Shown piece by piece: positions 16,560-25,457 of a stretch of DNA of 64,000 nucleotides (within the stretch, counting starts at the first letter, position 1; every line of letters begins with the position of its first letter). Below the pieces are notes generated by a model, which saw nothing but the letters and a program-made list of their open reading frames with translations, had not been told where the DNA came from and made no database searches. This stretch comes from Hydrogenophilales bacterium (GTDB taxonomy: Bacteria > Pseudomonadota > Gammaproteobacteria > Burkholderiales > Thiobacillaceae), in assembly GCA_024636675.1 (NCBI GenBank), contig JAGXGM010000028.1, forward strand, positions 33,671 to 97,670, in the 5' to 3' direction. A program made the position numbers and the translations under genes.

Positions 16560-18398
16560 TCAAATTTCGCTGGCTGAATCCGCGCGCGTAAAGCGCGCCG
16601 GTGCGATCGCCCGCATCAGATCGGTTTCCATCGGCAAAGGACGTTGCGTTATCAGATCGGCCAGCGCCTCACCCAGCAAGCCCGCCCACACCACGCCGCG
16701 CGAGGCATAGCCCGCCGCCACGTACAGCCCCGGTTGCCCGCCGACCGCCCCCACGATCGGCAGGCGATCCGGCAGCGTCGCCCGCAGCGAGGCGCGCCCC
16801 TGCAGGGCGCCCGCTGCCAGATGCTCGCTCGCCCCCGGCAGGATCGCCTCCAGCCTTGCCAGATTGGCCAGATCGCTTGCCGTGCGCGGCGTGGTGTCGG
16901 CGTCATCGTGCTCGTAGGTGGCGCCGACCAGCAGCTGCCCCCCGCCGGGGGCCACGTAGCCTTCCCGCGCAATCACCCGCTGGATCTGCGGCAGGCAGCC
17001 GGGGGGCAGCTGCGTGATCTGCCCGCGCACGGTATGCAGCGGCCAGGACGGGTCGGGCGCCAGGCTCAGGGCATCGCGCGCATTCGCCAGCACCACGGCA
17101 TCGGCCTCGGCCAGCACTGCGCCGTCGCGGTCCAGCACCTGCCACCCCGCTGCAACCGGCTGCACGCACGCGACGGCGCAGCCGGTCCTGAGTTCGATCG
17201 CCGGATGGTCGAGCCAGGCGCGGCACAAACTCCCCGGCACCACCCAGCCTGCCGTCGGGAAAAACACGCCGGGGGATGCGACCGGCCAGCTCGCCAGTTC
17301 GCGCGCCTCGGCCTGGTCGACCCAGCGCGCGAAATCGGCAGGCGGCGCGGTGGCGGCCAGCGCCTGTTGCTGCTTCGCCGCGGCATCCGCGTTTTTGGCC
17401 AGATGCAGCACGCCGCAGCGTGACCATTCCACCCGGTCGCCCAGTGCCGCCCACGCGTGCAGGTCATGCAGGAACGCCGCGCGGGTGAGGCGGCTGGCGC
17501 GGTTGTCGTCGCGCGAGATCACCGGCCGGAACACTGCCACCGGATTGCCCGAAGCGGCATGCGCCGGCGAATCGGCGCGTTCCAGCACGGTGACCGCAAC
17601 GCCGCGCTGCGCCAGCGCATGCGCAATGGCCGCCCCCGCCACCCCGGCGCCGATGACGACGACATGCCTCGGCGCAGTGAATTCGACCCAGCGGGATGTG
17701 CCCGCGAAGCGCGCACTCAGGCATTGCGGCTGACGGCCATGGCCCGCGCGCGTCTCGCAGACGAAGCCTGCTTCCGTCAGGCCTTGCCGCAGCGACTGCG
17801 CCGCCGTGCAGGCCGCGGCCGTCGCGCCGGACCTCGCCAGCCGCGCCAGTTCATCGAACAGCCGGGGCGGCCGCAGGCCGGCATTGCCGTCGAACGCGGG
17901 GTCGCCCAGATAGAAGGCGTCGACGCCTGCCTGCACGTTCGGCAAACAGTCGAGCACGTCGCCTAGCATCAGGGTGAGCTGCACCCGGCCGCCGTCGAGC
18001 GCGATGCGATGAAAGCCCGGTGTCAGCGTCGGCCAGTTTGCGCGCAGCTCACTGGACAGCGCGGCGCATTCCGGCCACTGCGCATGCAGGCGTGCCAGAT
18101 CATCGGCACGGAATGGATGTTTTTCGGCCGACAGAAAATGCAGCCTTGCGGCGCGCGCCGGGTCCGCCCGCCACGCCGCCCAGGTCGCCAGGAAATTCAG
18201 CCCGCTGCCGAATGCGGTTTCCAGCACAACGAAATCTTCGCGTCCCGCCCATTTTTGCGGCAGGTCGCAGCCTCGCAAAAACACATGACGCGCCTGCGCC
18301 ATGCCGCCGTCGGCGTCATGGCCAATGCCCCTGCAGGCGGCAGAATTCGGGGCGTCATTCGTGAATTCGAGCGTGGCGGGGATGATGGTTTTCAGCAT
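16560..18398 (-). CDS. mnmC: Bifunctional tRNA mnm5s2U synthesis protein MnmC
   Basis: Enzyme of 612 residues for the last two steps of the 5-methylaminomethyl-2-thiouridine wobble modification. The N-terminal domain (about 1-240) is the SAM-dependent methyltransferase MnmC2 (VLETAFGSGLNFLATWAAWR, LHFLSAEKHPF, VDAFYLGDPAFDGNAGLRPP). The C-terminal domain (about 245-600) is the FAD-dependent oxidoreductase MnmC1 (VVIGAGVAGAAIAHALAQRG, FRPVISRDDNRASRL, VAAGYASRGVVWAGLLGEAL). It is somewhat shorter than the roughly 660 residues common for MnmC, but both domains look complete. It is convergent with flgN and not obviously in an operon. The GAGGGC/GCCCTC repeat at 16457-16477 in the 130-base gap may be a weak terminator. 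Confidence 0.95.
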   Translation of the reverse strand: MLKTIIPATLEFTNDAPNSAACRGIGHDADGGMAQARHVFLRGCDLPQKWAGREDFVVLETAFGSGLNFLATWAAWRADPARAARLHFLSAEKHPFRADDLARLHAQWPECAALSSELRANWPTLTPGFHRIALDGGRVQLTLMLGDVLDCLPNVQAGVDAFYLGDPAFDGNAGLRPPRLFDELARLARSGATAAACTAAQSLRQGLTEAGFVCETRAGHGRQPQCLSARFAGTSRWVEFTAPRHVVVIGAGVAGAAIAHALAQRGVAVTVLERADSPAHAASGNPVAVFRPVISRDDNRASRLTRAAFLHDLHAWAALGDRVEWSRCGVLHLAKNADAAAKQQQALAATAPPADFARWVDQAEARELASWPVASPGVFFPTAGWVVPGSLCRAWLDHPAIELRTGCAVACVQPVAAGWQVLDRDGAVLAEADAVVLANARDALSLAPDPSWPLHTVRGQITQLPPGCLPQIQRVIAREGYVAPGGGQLLVGATYEHDDADTTPRTASDLANLARLEAILPGASEHLAAGALQGRASLRATLPDRLPIVGAVGGQPGLYVAAGYASRGVVWAGLLGEALADLITQRPLPMETDLMRAIAPARFTRADSASEI

Positions 18399-18443
18399 CC
18401 CTGAATGTTACATTGAGCTGATTCACTGCCGCTTCGCCCTATC

Positions 18444-19598
18444 ATGCCCAAACAAAAAAACTGGCTTCGTCTAGCGCTCGTCGTGTTGGCCGGGTCTGCG
18501 CTGGTCTATGCAGGCTGGCATTTCACCCGGCCGCCGCCACCCGAGGTCGAATTCGCGACGATCGGGCACGGCACAGTAGAGGCCACCGTGGTCAATACCC
18601 GCGCCGGCGCGGTGGAGGCCTGTCAGCGCGCCAGGCTGGCCCCGGCCGCAGGCGGCCAGATCGTCAAGTTGTGGGTGAAGGAAGGCGACCGGGTAAAAGC
18701 GGGCCAGCCGCTGCTGGAACTGTGGAATCGCGACCTCGCGGCGCAGCGCGAGCTGGCCACCCGCCAACTGGCCACCAGCGAGGCGCGGCGGCGCGAAGCC
18801 TGCATCCTGGCCGACAACGCGCGGCGCGACGCCGACCGTACGCAACAACTCGCCGCGCGCGGCTTTGTCAGCCCGCAGCAGGGCGAAAATGCGCGGGCCG
18901 AAGCACGCGCGCGCCAGGCCAGCTGCGATGCGCTCGCCGCCGACGTCAAACGCGCGCAGGCGCAGATCAACGTGACCCTGGCGGGGCTGGAACGCACCAC
19001 GCTGACCGCGCCGTTTGCCGGCATCGTGGCGCGCGTCACCGGCGAAATCGGCGAATACACCACGCCCTCGCCGCCCGGCATCCCCACCCCGCCGGCGGTG
19101 GATCTGATCGACGACAGCTGCCTCTATGTGAGCGCGCCGATGGACGAGGTCGACGCCCCCAAGCTGGCGCCCGGCCAGCCCGCGCGCATCAGTCTCGACG
19201 CCCTGCCCGGCCAGACCTTCCCCGGCACCGTGCGGCGCATCGCGCCTTACGTCACCGAAGCCGAGAAACAGGCGCGCACGGTCGACGTCGAGGTCGATTT
19301 CGCCGACGCCGAACGCCGCCCGCTGCTGGTCGGCTACAGCGCCGACGCCGAGGTCATCATCGCCAGCCGCGCAAGCGTGCTGCGGGTGCCGACGCAGGCG
19401 ATCCGCCAGGACGGCAGCGTGCTGGTGCTGGGCGAGAAAGACGTGCTGGAGGCGCGCACGCTGAAAACCGGGCTGGCCAACTGGACCTTCACCGAAGTGC
19501 TGGCGGGCCTTGCGGAGGGCGACCGCGTGGTGGTGTCGTTCGACAACGAAGGCATCGCCGCCGGCGTGCGCGTCACCCCCAAAGCCGCGCAGCCATGA
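18444..19598 (+). CDS. Periplasmic adaptor subunit of an ABC exporter (MacA/HlyD type)
   Basis: Membrane fusion protein of 384 residues. One N-terminal membrane anchor (about 8-25) is followed by a split lipoyl domain (ARLAPAAGGQIVKLWVKEGD and RTTLTAPFAGIVARVTGEIG), an intervening coiled-coil hairpin rich in Arg/Ala/Glu (about 90-175), and beta-barrel and membrane-proximal domains (VLRVPTQAIRQDGSVLVLGE). It probably links the inner-membrane ABC pump to an outer-membrane channel that is not encoded here. It is the first of four genes joined by 4-base ATGA overlaps. The substrate is unknown. Confidence 0.9.
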   Translation: MPKQKNWLRLALVVLAGSALVYAGWHFTRPPPPEVEFATIGHGTVEATVVNTRAGAVEACQRARLAPAAGGQIVKLWVKEGDRVKAGQPLLELWNRDLAAQRELATRQLATSEARRREACILADNARRDADRTQQLAARGFVSPQQGENARAEARARQASCDALAADVKRAQAQINVTLAGLERTTLTAPFAGIVARVTGEIGEYTTPSPPGIPTPPAVDLIDDSCLYVSAPMDEVDAPKLAPGQPARISLDALPGQTFPGTVRRIAPYVTEAEKQARTVDVEVDFADAERRPLLVGYSADAEVIIASRASVLRVPTQAIRQDGSVLVLGEKDVLEARTLKTGLANWTFTEVLAGLAEGDRVVVSFDNEGIAAGVRVTPKAAQP

Positions 19599-20281
19599 CC
19601 GCAGCAGCCATGATCCGGCTCGACGCGATCACCCGCGTGTTCCACATGGGCGACCAGGAAGTGCGCGCACTCGACCGCATCAGCCTCGATATCGCGGCCG
19701 GCGAATACGTGTCGATCATGGGGCCGTCGGGTTCCGGCAAGTCCACCCTGCTCAATCTCATCGGGCTGCTCGACCACCCCGACGGCGGTCATTACACGCT
19801 CAACGGCATCGACGTCACCACGCTGTCCGAACCCGAACAGGCGCGGGTTCGGCGTACCCGGATCGGCTTCGTGTTCCAGTCCTTCCACCTGGTGCCACGC
19901 CTGACCGCCGCCGGCAACATCGAGCTGCCGCTGATGCTCGAGGGCATGGCCGCCGCCGAGCGCCGCGAACGCGTCGAGGCCGCGCTCAAGGCATTCGACC
20001 TCACCGATCGCGCGCATCACCGCCCGGCCGAGCTCTCGGGCGGCCAGCGCCAGCGGGTGGCGATTGCCCGCGCCACCATCCTGCATCCGGCCGTCATGCT
20101 GGCGGACGAACCCACCGGCAACCTCGACCACCGCACCGGCGGCGAGGTCGTCGCGCTGCTGGAAGACCTGCACCAGCGCGGCACCACACTGATCGTCGTC
20201 ACCCATGACCGCGAGCTCGGTGCCCGCGCCAGACGCCATATCGGCATGCGTGACGGCGCCATCGTCGCGGACGAGACATGA
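19595..20281 (+). CDS. ABC transporter ATPase, MacB/LolD type
   Basis: ATPase of 228 residues that powers the exporter encoded by the flanking genes. It has Walker A GPSGSGKST, the Q loop FVFQSFHLVPRLTAAGNIEL, signature LSGGQRQRVAIARA, Walker B VMLADEPTGNLD and the switch His in VVTHD. The start at 19595 overlaps the adaptor stop by four bases. The GNLD and LVPRLTA features place it in the group that works with FtsX-type permeases rather than in uptake systems. In MacB proper this domain is fused to the permease, whereas here it is separate. Confidence 0.93.
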   Translation: MTAAAMIRLDAITRVFHMGDQEVRALDRISLDIAAGEYVSIMGPSGSGKSTLLNLIGLLDHPDGGHYTLNGIDVTTLSEPEQARVRRTRIGFVFQSFHLVPRLTAAGNIELPLMLEGMAAAERRERVEAALKAFDLTDRAHHRPAELSGGQRQRVAIARATILHPAVMLADEPTGNLDHRTGGEVVALLEDLHQRGTTLIVVTHDRELGARARRHIGMRDGAIVADET

Positions 20282-21468
20282 AGCTTGCCGACACGCTTTC
20301 CCTGTCGCTGCACAGCCTCGTCAGCGCACGCACGCGCTCGCTGCTGATCGTGCTGGCGATGGCGCTGGGCGTGGGCGCAGTGGTGGTGCTGACCGCGCTG
20401 GGCGACGGCGCGCGGCGCTACGTGGTCGGCCAGTTCGCCTCGCTCGGCACCAATCTCGTCATCGTGTTGCCGGGGCGCGCCGAAACCACGGGCGGCTTTC
20501 CCGGCGCAGCGCTCGGGCAAACCCCGCGCGACCTCACGCTGGACGACGCCCAGGCGGTCGGCCAGTTGCCAGACGTGCGGCGTTACGCGCCACTCAATGT
20601 CGGCGCTGCCGAGCTGTCCTCCGGCGGGCGCCTGCGCGAGGTCACCGTGCTCGGCAGCAACGCCGAACTCCTGCCGATCCGCCACATGGAGCTGGCGCAA
20701 GGCCGTTTTATCGGCGGCGCGGCGCAGATCGTGCTCGGCAACGCCATTGCGCAGGATTTCTTCCCCGACGGCCGCGCCATCGGCCAGCGCGTGCGCCTGG
20801 GCGACCGGCGCTTCCGCGTGGCCGGCGTGCTGACGACGCAGGGCGAGTCGATGGGCTTCAACACCGACGAAATCGTGATCATCCCGGTGGACGACGCGCA
20901 GGCGCTGTTCAATACCGAAACGCTGTTCCGCATCCTGGTCGAAGCGCGCAGCCGCAGCGCCATCGAACCGGTCAAGGCGGCCATCACCCATTTGCTGAAG
21001 CAGCGCCACGACGGCGAGGAAGACGTCACCGTCATCACCCAGGACGCGGTGCTCGAAACCTTCGACCGCATCCTGCGCGCACTGACGCTGGGCGTGGCTG
21101 GCATCGCTGCGATCAGCCTGGCAGTGGCGGGCATCCTGGTGATGAACGTGATGCTGGTGGCAGTAACGCAGCGCACCGCTGAAATCGGCCTGCTGAAAGC
21201 AATCGGCGCGCCGGCCGCCACCATCCGCCAGCTGTTCCTCGCCGAGGCGCTATGGCTGTCGCTGGCCGGCGCTGCGCTGGGATTCATGCTGGGACATGCC
21301 GGCAGCTGGTTGATCCGGCTGGCCTATCCCGTCCTGCCCGCGTGGCCGCCGGCGTGGGCGGGAATCGCGGGGGTGGCCACCGCGCTCTTGACAGGCATTG
21401 TTGCCAGTTTGCTGCCGGCCGCGCGCGCTGCGCGACTCGATCCGGTGCGGGCGCTGTCAGGCAAATGA
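20278..21468 (+). CDS. ABC transporter permease with FtsX domain (MacB type), first copy
   Basis: Permease of 396 residues. It has one N-terminal membrane helix (SLLIVLAMALGVGAVVVLTA), a periplasmic MacB-type core domain (about 45-270; GTNLVIVLPGRAETTGGFPG), then three C-terminal membrane helices with the FtsX signature AEIGLLKAIGAPAATIRQLF. It overlaps the ATPase gene by four bases and is followed, again with a 4-base overlap, by a second permease. The pair probably forms a heterodimeric mechanotransmitter pump with the adaptor encoded at 18444. Confidence 0.9.
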   Translation: MKLADTLSLSLHSLVSARTRSLLIVLAMALGVGAVVVLTALGDGARRYVVGQFASLGTNLVIVLPGRAETTGGFPGAALGQTPRDLTLDDAQAVGQLPDVRRYAPLNVGAAELSSGGRLREVTVLGSNAELLPIRHMELAQGRFIGGAAQIVLGNAIAQDFFPDGRAIGQRVRLGDRRFRVAGVLTTQGESMGFNTDEIVIIPVDDAQALFNTETLFRILVEARSRSAIEPVKAAITHLLKQRHDGEEDVTVITQDAVLETFDRILRALTLGVAGIAAISLAVAGILVMNVMLVAVTQRTAEIGLLKAIGAPAATIRQLFLAEALWLSLAGAALGFMLGHAGSWLIRLAYPVLPAWPPAWAGIAGVATALLTGIVASLLPAARAARLDPVRALSGK

Positions 21469-22664
21469 GCTTTGTAGATGCCCTGCGCTTCGCGCGCACC
21501 GCGCTCACCGCCCACCGGCTGCGCACGTTTCTGTCGGCATCGGGCATCGCGGTGGGGATCGCGGCAGTGATCCTGCTCACTTCGATCGGCGAAGGCATTC
21601 ACCGCTTCGTGCTGTCCGAATTCACCCAGTTCGGCACCCACATCCTCAGCGTCACCCCTGGCAAGACCAGCACCCGCGGGACGTCAATCGGCGCCATCGG
21701 CAGCGCACGCCTGCTCACCCTCGATGATGCCGTCGCACTCGAGACCTCGCGTTATGTCCGCTACAGCAATGCCAGTGTGGTGGGCAATGCCGAGGTGCGT
21801 GCGCAGGGCCGCAGCCGCCGGGTGACGGTTTACGGCCAGGGACCGGATTTCGCACAGATCTTCAACATGCAGGTTGCGGCCGGACAGTTCCTGCCCGGCG
21901 ACGATCCGCGCAATCCGCGCGCCTATGCCGTGCTGGGCGCCAAGGTACGCAACGAACTGTTCGGTAGCACCAGCCCGCTCGGCGCCACCCTGCAAGTGGG
22001 GAACTACCGTTTTCGCGTGATCGGCGTGATGGCACCCCGGGGCCAGGTGCTCGGATTCGATCTTGACGACACCTACTATCTGCCGACGGCACGCGCGCTC
22101 GAAGTATTCAACCGCGAAGGCGTGATGGAAATCCATCTCGCCTACCGGCCCAGCGCATCCATCGAGGCCGTGACCGAGGATGCGCGGCGCATCCTGGTTG
22201 CCCGTCACGGGCGCGAAGATTTCACCCTCACCCCACAACAGCAGATGCTCGACACCCTGGGCACCGTGCTCGACGTGCTCACCTTCGCCGTTGCCGCGCT
22301 TGGCGGCATTTCGTTGCTGGTCGGCGCGGTCGGCATGGTCACCCTGATGCACATCGCGGTGGCCGAACGCGTCGCCGAAATCGGCTTGCTCACGGCACTG
22401 GGTGCGACGCGGGCGCGCATCCGCACCCTCTTCCTGATGGAATCCACCCTGCTGTCCACGCTCGGCGGATTGGGCGGACTCGGACTCGGCACCGGACTGG
22501 CGTGGTTGCTGAAAATCACGGTCAGCGGCCTGCCGGTGAGCATTTCCTGGATTTACGCCATCGGTGCGCTGGTGGCCTCGGTGCTGATCGGGCTGGCTGC
22601 CGGCGTCATACCGGCCATGCGCGCCGCTCAACTCAATCCGGTGGATGCGCTGCGCGCCGAATAG
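21465..22664 (+). CDS. ABC transporter permease with FtsX domain (MacB type), second copy
   Basis: Permease of 399 residues with the same architecture as its upstream partner: an N-terminal helix (LSASGIAVGIAAVILLTSIG), a large periplasmic domain (GTHILSVTPGKTSTRGTSIG) and three C-terminal helices with VAEIGLLTALGATRARIRTL. The start at 21465 gives an ATGA overlap with the preceding stop and the normal SFVDALRFARTAL N-terminus. The two permeases share family motifs but differ clearly, so they look like anciently diverged heterodimer partners rather than a recent duplication. The 264 bases that follow hold no recognisable gene or terminator. Confidence 0.9.
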   Translation: MSFVDALRFARTALTAHRLRTFLSASGIAVGIAAVILLTSIGEGIHRFVLSEFTQFGTHILSVTPGKTSTRGTSIGAIGSARLLTLDDAVALETSRYVRYSNASVVGNAEVRAQGRSRRVTVYGQGPDFAQIFNMQVAAGQFLPGDDPRNPRAYAVLGAKVRNELFGSTSPLGATLQVGNYRFRVIGVMAPRGQVLGFDLDDTYYLPTARALEVFNREGVMEIHLAYRPSASIEAVTEDARRILVARHGREDFTLTPQQQMLDTLGTVLDVLTFAVAALGGISLLVGAVGMVTLMHIAVAERVAEIGLLTALGATRARIRTLFLMESTLLSTLGGLGGLGLGTGLAWLLKITVSGLPVSISWIYAIGALVASVLIGLAAGVIPAMRAAQLNPVDALRAE

Positions 22665-22928
22665 CGCCAGATGTGTGAATAGTCGGCTCCACACAAGACA
22701 CACACTCAACCAGTTCGATCAGCTTGCCTGACAGCGGACGCCCTCCCGCCGGCCTGGCCTTCGCCGCGCGATGGGCGCTTATCCTGCAAAACAAGCAGAT
22801 TTCACCTATACACAGAAATGACGCTGAAGCCTGATTGTGATTTGCGTGGCAGATCCAACAGGCTTCTCCGCTCGAAGTACCCAGCATGCGAAACAGCGCA
22901 TGATTTCATCATTCTTAAGGAGAGCCAC

Positions 22929-23321
22929 ATGAAAAACCTATCCAGCATTGCAGCCATCGCCTTCGCTTCGAGTCTTGCACTGCTCGCCACCGGGTGTGAC
23001 CGCCAGCCCGCAGATCCGACTGTCGGAGACGAGGCCGCCACGGAAAGCCAAAGCGCAACCGGTGACATGGGCGACACGCTGGAACGTGAAGCCGATCAGG
23101 CAGGCCAGGCCATCGACGACGCTTCGATCACCACGACGATCAAAGGAAAATACCTGGTCGATGACACGCTCAAGGGCATGGATATCTCGGTCGACACCGT
23201 ACAAGGGGTCGTGACGCTGACCGGCCAGGTGCAGAGCGACACGGCCAAGGAGCTCGCCACTCAGATTGCGCAGAATACCGAAGGGGTGATGCGCGTAGAC
23301 AACCAGATCACGGTCCAATAA
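22929..23321 (+). CDS. BON-domain lipoprotein, OsmY-like
   Basis: Envelope protein of 130 residues. The N-terminus has a lipoprotein signal with Cys at ALLATGC. After an acidic linker it has one BON domain (about 62-130; ITTTIKGKYLVDDTLKGMDI, VQGVVTLTGQVQSDTAKELA, VMRVDNQITVQ), which in OsmY and related proteins binds membrane surfaces. The ATG at 22929 has AAGGAG upstream. It stands alone, not obviously in an operon. A role in envelope stress or osmotic protection is likely by family but not shown by the sequence. Confidence 0.88.
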   Translation: MKNLSSIAAIAFASSLALLATGCDRQPADPTVGDEAATESQSATGDMGDTLEREADQAGQAIDDASITTTIKGKYLVDDTLKGMDISVDTVQGVVTLTGQVQSDTAKELATQIAQNTEGVMRVDNQITVQ

Positions 23322-23406
23322 TCAGTCCGGCAGGGAAACCCCGCGATGCACGGGAAGGGCCTGTGTGGTTCGCTTCCCGTTGCCCCGCGCTGGCGTCACC
23401 CTTGGC

Positions 23407-23715
23407 TCATGCCTCGTATCCTTCACGATGCGTCGCATTGATCGTGCGCAACAACTCGCGGAACGGAATGCTGCGCTCATGTTGCTTGAACAAAGGCATG
23501 AAGGCCAGGTCTCCGCCCTGCCCCACGCCGCCGTACTTGCCCGACGTCATCGACTCGTGCAATTCGCGCAGCATCGAATCCAGCGAGTCGAGATACGGCG
23601 TATAGGTGGCGGCTTCGTCATCGTCGTGTTCCAGGCAGGCACGCAGTTCGTCGACTTCGTACACCGCTTCGTGCACCAGATCGATCAGTTCATTCAGGTT
23701 TTTGGCTTTTTTCAT
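23407..23715 (-). CDS. Small acidic protein of unknown function
   Basis: A 102-residue protein that I do not recognise. It is hydrophilic and largely helical-looking with a run of acidic residues (CLEHDDDEAATYTPYLDSLD), two Gly-rich turns (KYGGVGQGGDLAF) and a C-terminal FRELLRTINATHREGYEA. There is no signal peptide and no membrane helix. It starts at ATG 23715 (MKKAKNLNELIDLVHEAVYE). It is convergent with the BON lipoprotein and lies downstream of the Qmo-Hdr operon, separated from it by a good terminator, so it is probably transcribed alone. Confidence 0.65.
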   Translation of the reverse strand: MKKAKNLNELIDLVHEAVYEVDELRACLEHDDDEAATYTPYLDSLDSMLRELHESMTSGKYGGVGQGGDLAFMPLFKQHERSIPFRELLRTINATHREGYEA

Positions 23716-23844
23716 ATTCGTGTGCAGTCGGGTTAAAACAGTTAGAACGGGCTATTAGGATACCGTCGCCTGGCAAGACGCGCGAGAGCCGGCCCGCATT
23801 CATACCGGTTCTCCGGCCAAGCGTTTCTGGCGCATCTTCCCGAC

Positions 23845-23873
23845 AAAAAAACAGGGGCGCGTGCCCCTGTTTT
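23845..23873 (-). terminator. Rho-independent terminator of the qmo-hdr operon
   Basis: ACAGGGGC at 23851-23858 pairs with GCCCCTGT at 23863-23870 around a four-base loop. The stem is flanked by A and T runs, giving a U tract of seven on the minus-strand transcript. It lies 20 bases beyond the hdrB stop. Confidence 0.85.
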
Positions 23874-23892
23874 CATTCGCGCCTGAAACGAC

Positions 23893-24804
23893 TCAGCGCT
23901 TGACCTGCTTGGCGGCAATTTCCTCCAGCCGACGCGCCTTGATGACCTGACCGTTCAGCGCGGCATCCTTGGCGCTGCCGCCATAGGCCACCACCATCAG
24001 CTGGCTGTAGTACATCACCGGAATGTCGAACTTGGTGCCGTAGCGCTTGTTGATCTGGCCCTGATAGATTTCGACGTTGGCCTGACACAGCGGGCATGGC
24101 GTCACGATCATTTCGGCGCCATGATCGTAGGCCGACTCGACGATATCCTTGATCTGCGCCTGTGCCTTTTCCGGTTCGGAGAATGCCAGCGCCCCCCCGC
24201 AACAGGTCACCTTCTGCTCGTATTCGGGGATCGACTCGGCACCGACCATCTCGACCATCTTGTCGAGGTATACCGGGTTCTCAAACGATTCGCCGGCGAC
24301 GCCGAACGGCCGGTTGGTCTGGCAACCGACATAACCGGCGATCTTCACGCCTTCGAGCGGACGCACGACATGCTTGGCCATTTCCTCGAAACCGAGGTCC
24401 TCGATCAGCACCTCCACCATGTGCCGGATGTTGGGCATTTCGTTGATCGTGAGGCCAGCTTCTTTCAAGGCTTCGCGGGTGTCGGACATGAGCGTGTCGG
24501 AATGCGTCAGGCGCTCGCGCGTCTCGCGCGCGCCCAGCCAGCAGGCGGCGCAGGTGGCGACGATTTCCTGCCCGGGCAGGTGCTGCTCGGACAGGGCGAA
24601 GTTGCGCGCGTTCAGTACGTGGCGCGGCAGTTCCCCGGCCTCCGCGTAGCCGATGGAGGCACCGCAGCAGTTCCAGTCGGGAATCTCGGTCAGCTTGACG
24701 TCGAGCGTTTTGCACATCGACTCGACCGAGGCGAGGTAGTTGGAAGCGGAAGCGCCCTTCTGCGACGAGCAGCCGGGGTAGAACGCGTATTCATGTTTGG
24801 CCAT
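23893..24804 (-). CDS. hdrB: Heterodisulfide reductase subunit B-like protein (HdrB)
   Basis: Cytoplasmic iron-sulfur protein of 303 residues with two CCG domains. The first contains FYPGCSSQKG, WNCCGASIGY and CAACW. The second contains GYVGCQTNRPF, VTCCGGALAF and TPCPLC. In methanogen HdrB these cysteines hold non-cubane [4Fe-4S] clusters. It is last in qmoA-qmoB-hdrC-hdrB, has GAGGAG before its ATG, and is followed by a terminator. With HdrC it replaces the QmoC subunit seen in classical Qmo complexes. By family and context it should move electrons between QmoAB and another carrier; the partner is not shown. Confidence 0.92.
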   Translation of the reverse strand: MAKHEYAFYPGCSSQKGASASNYLASVESMCKTLDVKLTEIPDWNCCGASIGYAEAGELPRHVLNARNFALSEQHLPGQEIVATCAACWLGARETRERLTHSDTLMSDTREALKEAGLTINEMPNIRHMVEVLIEDLGFEEMAKHVVRPLEGVKIAGYVGCQTNRPFGVAGESFENPVYLDKMVEMVGAESIPEYEQKVTCCGGALAFSEPEKAQAQIKDIVESAYDHGAEMIVTPCPLCQANVEIYQGQINKRYGTKFDIPVMYYSQLMVVAYGGSAKDAALNGQVIKARRLEEIAAKQVKR

Positions 24805-24814
24805 ATTGGTCTCC

Positions 24815-25447
24815 TCAACCCGCCATCTTGGCAGTCTTGCGGCTGCGTTCGATTTCGTAGGCTTTTTTCAGCATGGCATGGATGCCCTTTTGATCCTTGC
24901 ACTTGTGACCGCCGAACAACTCCATCACATTCAGACGCTTGGCCTTGACCAGACCCAATGCAACCGACTGCATCGCCATGCCGTTCTTGACGCCCTGGAC
25001 AAAGCCGTCCTTGAAGTACAGGCCCATCGACAGCTTGAGCTCGTTGACGCGTCCGGTATGGGTGGCGTTTTTCCAGAACAGGCCGGAAAAAAATCGCGTC
25101 GGCTGCATCTTCGGCGCCATGCCGAGCCGGTGCGCATATTCGGCGATGCCGTGCATGATGTGGGTGATCGGCAGCTTGCGCGGGCAGCGCACGATGCAGT
25201 TGTAGCAGGATGTGCAGTTCCACATCGAGCTGCTGCTCAGCACTTCTTCGCGCTTGCCGGCGCGGATCATCATGAAGAGTTCCTGCGGCGGATGTTCCCA
25301 CGCGCTCTGGAAGTTGGTCGGGCAGGAACCGGAGCAGACGCCGCATTGCATGCACATCTTGACCCAGTCGCCCATCTCGACCTGTTCTTCGATTTCCTTC
25401 AGGAAATTGTTGCGGTATTTCTCCGCCACTGCGGTGTTTGCGCTCAT
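24815..25447 (-). CDS. hdrC: Heterodisulfide reductase subunit C-like ferredoxin (HdrC)
   Basis: Protein of 210 residues with two [4Fe-4S] motifs, CMQCGVCSGSCP and CTSCYNCIVRCP, typical of HdrC, followed by a helical C-terminal region (about 110-210) with no membrane segment. The start at 25447 is chosen because AGGAG lies upstream and it leaves ten bases after qmoB. It should pass electrons between QmoAB and HdrB. In sulfate reducers with a full QmoC, an equivalent HdrC part is fused to a cytochrome b-like membrane domain, which is absent here. Confidence 0.92.
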   Translation of the reverse strand: MSANTAVAEKYRNNFLKEIEEQVEMGDWVKMCMQCGVCSGSCPTNFQSAWEHPPQELFMMIRAGKREEVLSSSSMWNCTSCYNCIVRCPRKLPITHIMHGIAEYAHRLGMAPKMQPTRFFSGLFWKNATHTGRVNELKLSMGLYFKDGFVQGVKNGMAMQSVALGLVKAKRLNVMELFGGHKCKDQKGIHAMLKKAYEIERSRKTAKMAG

Positions 25448-25457
25448 GGTGGGTCTC

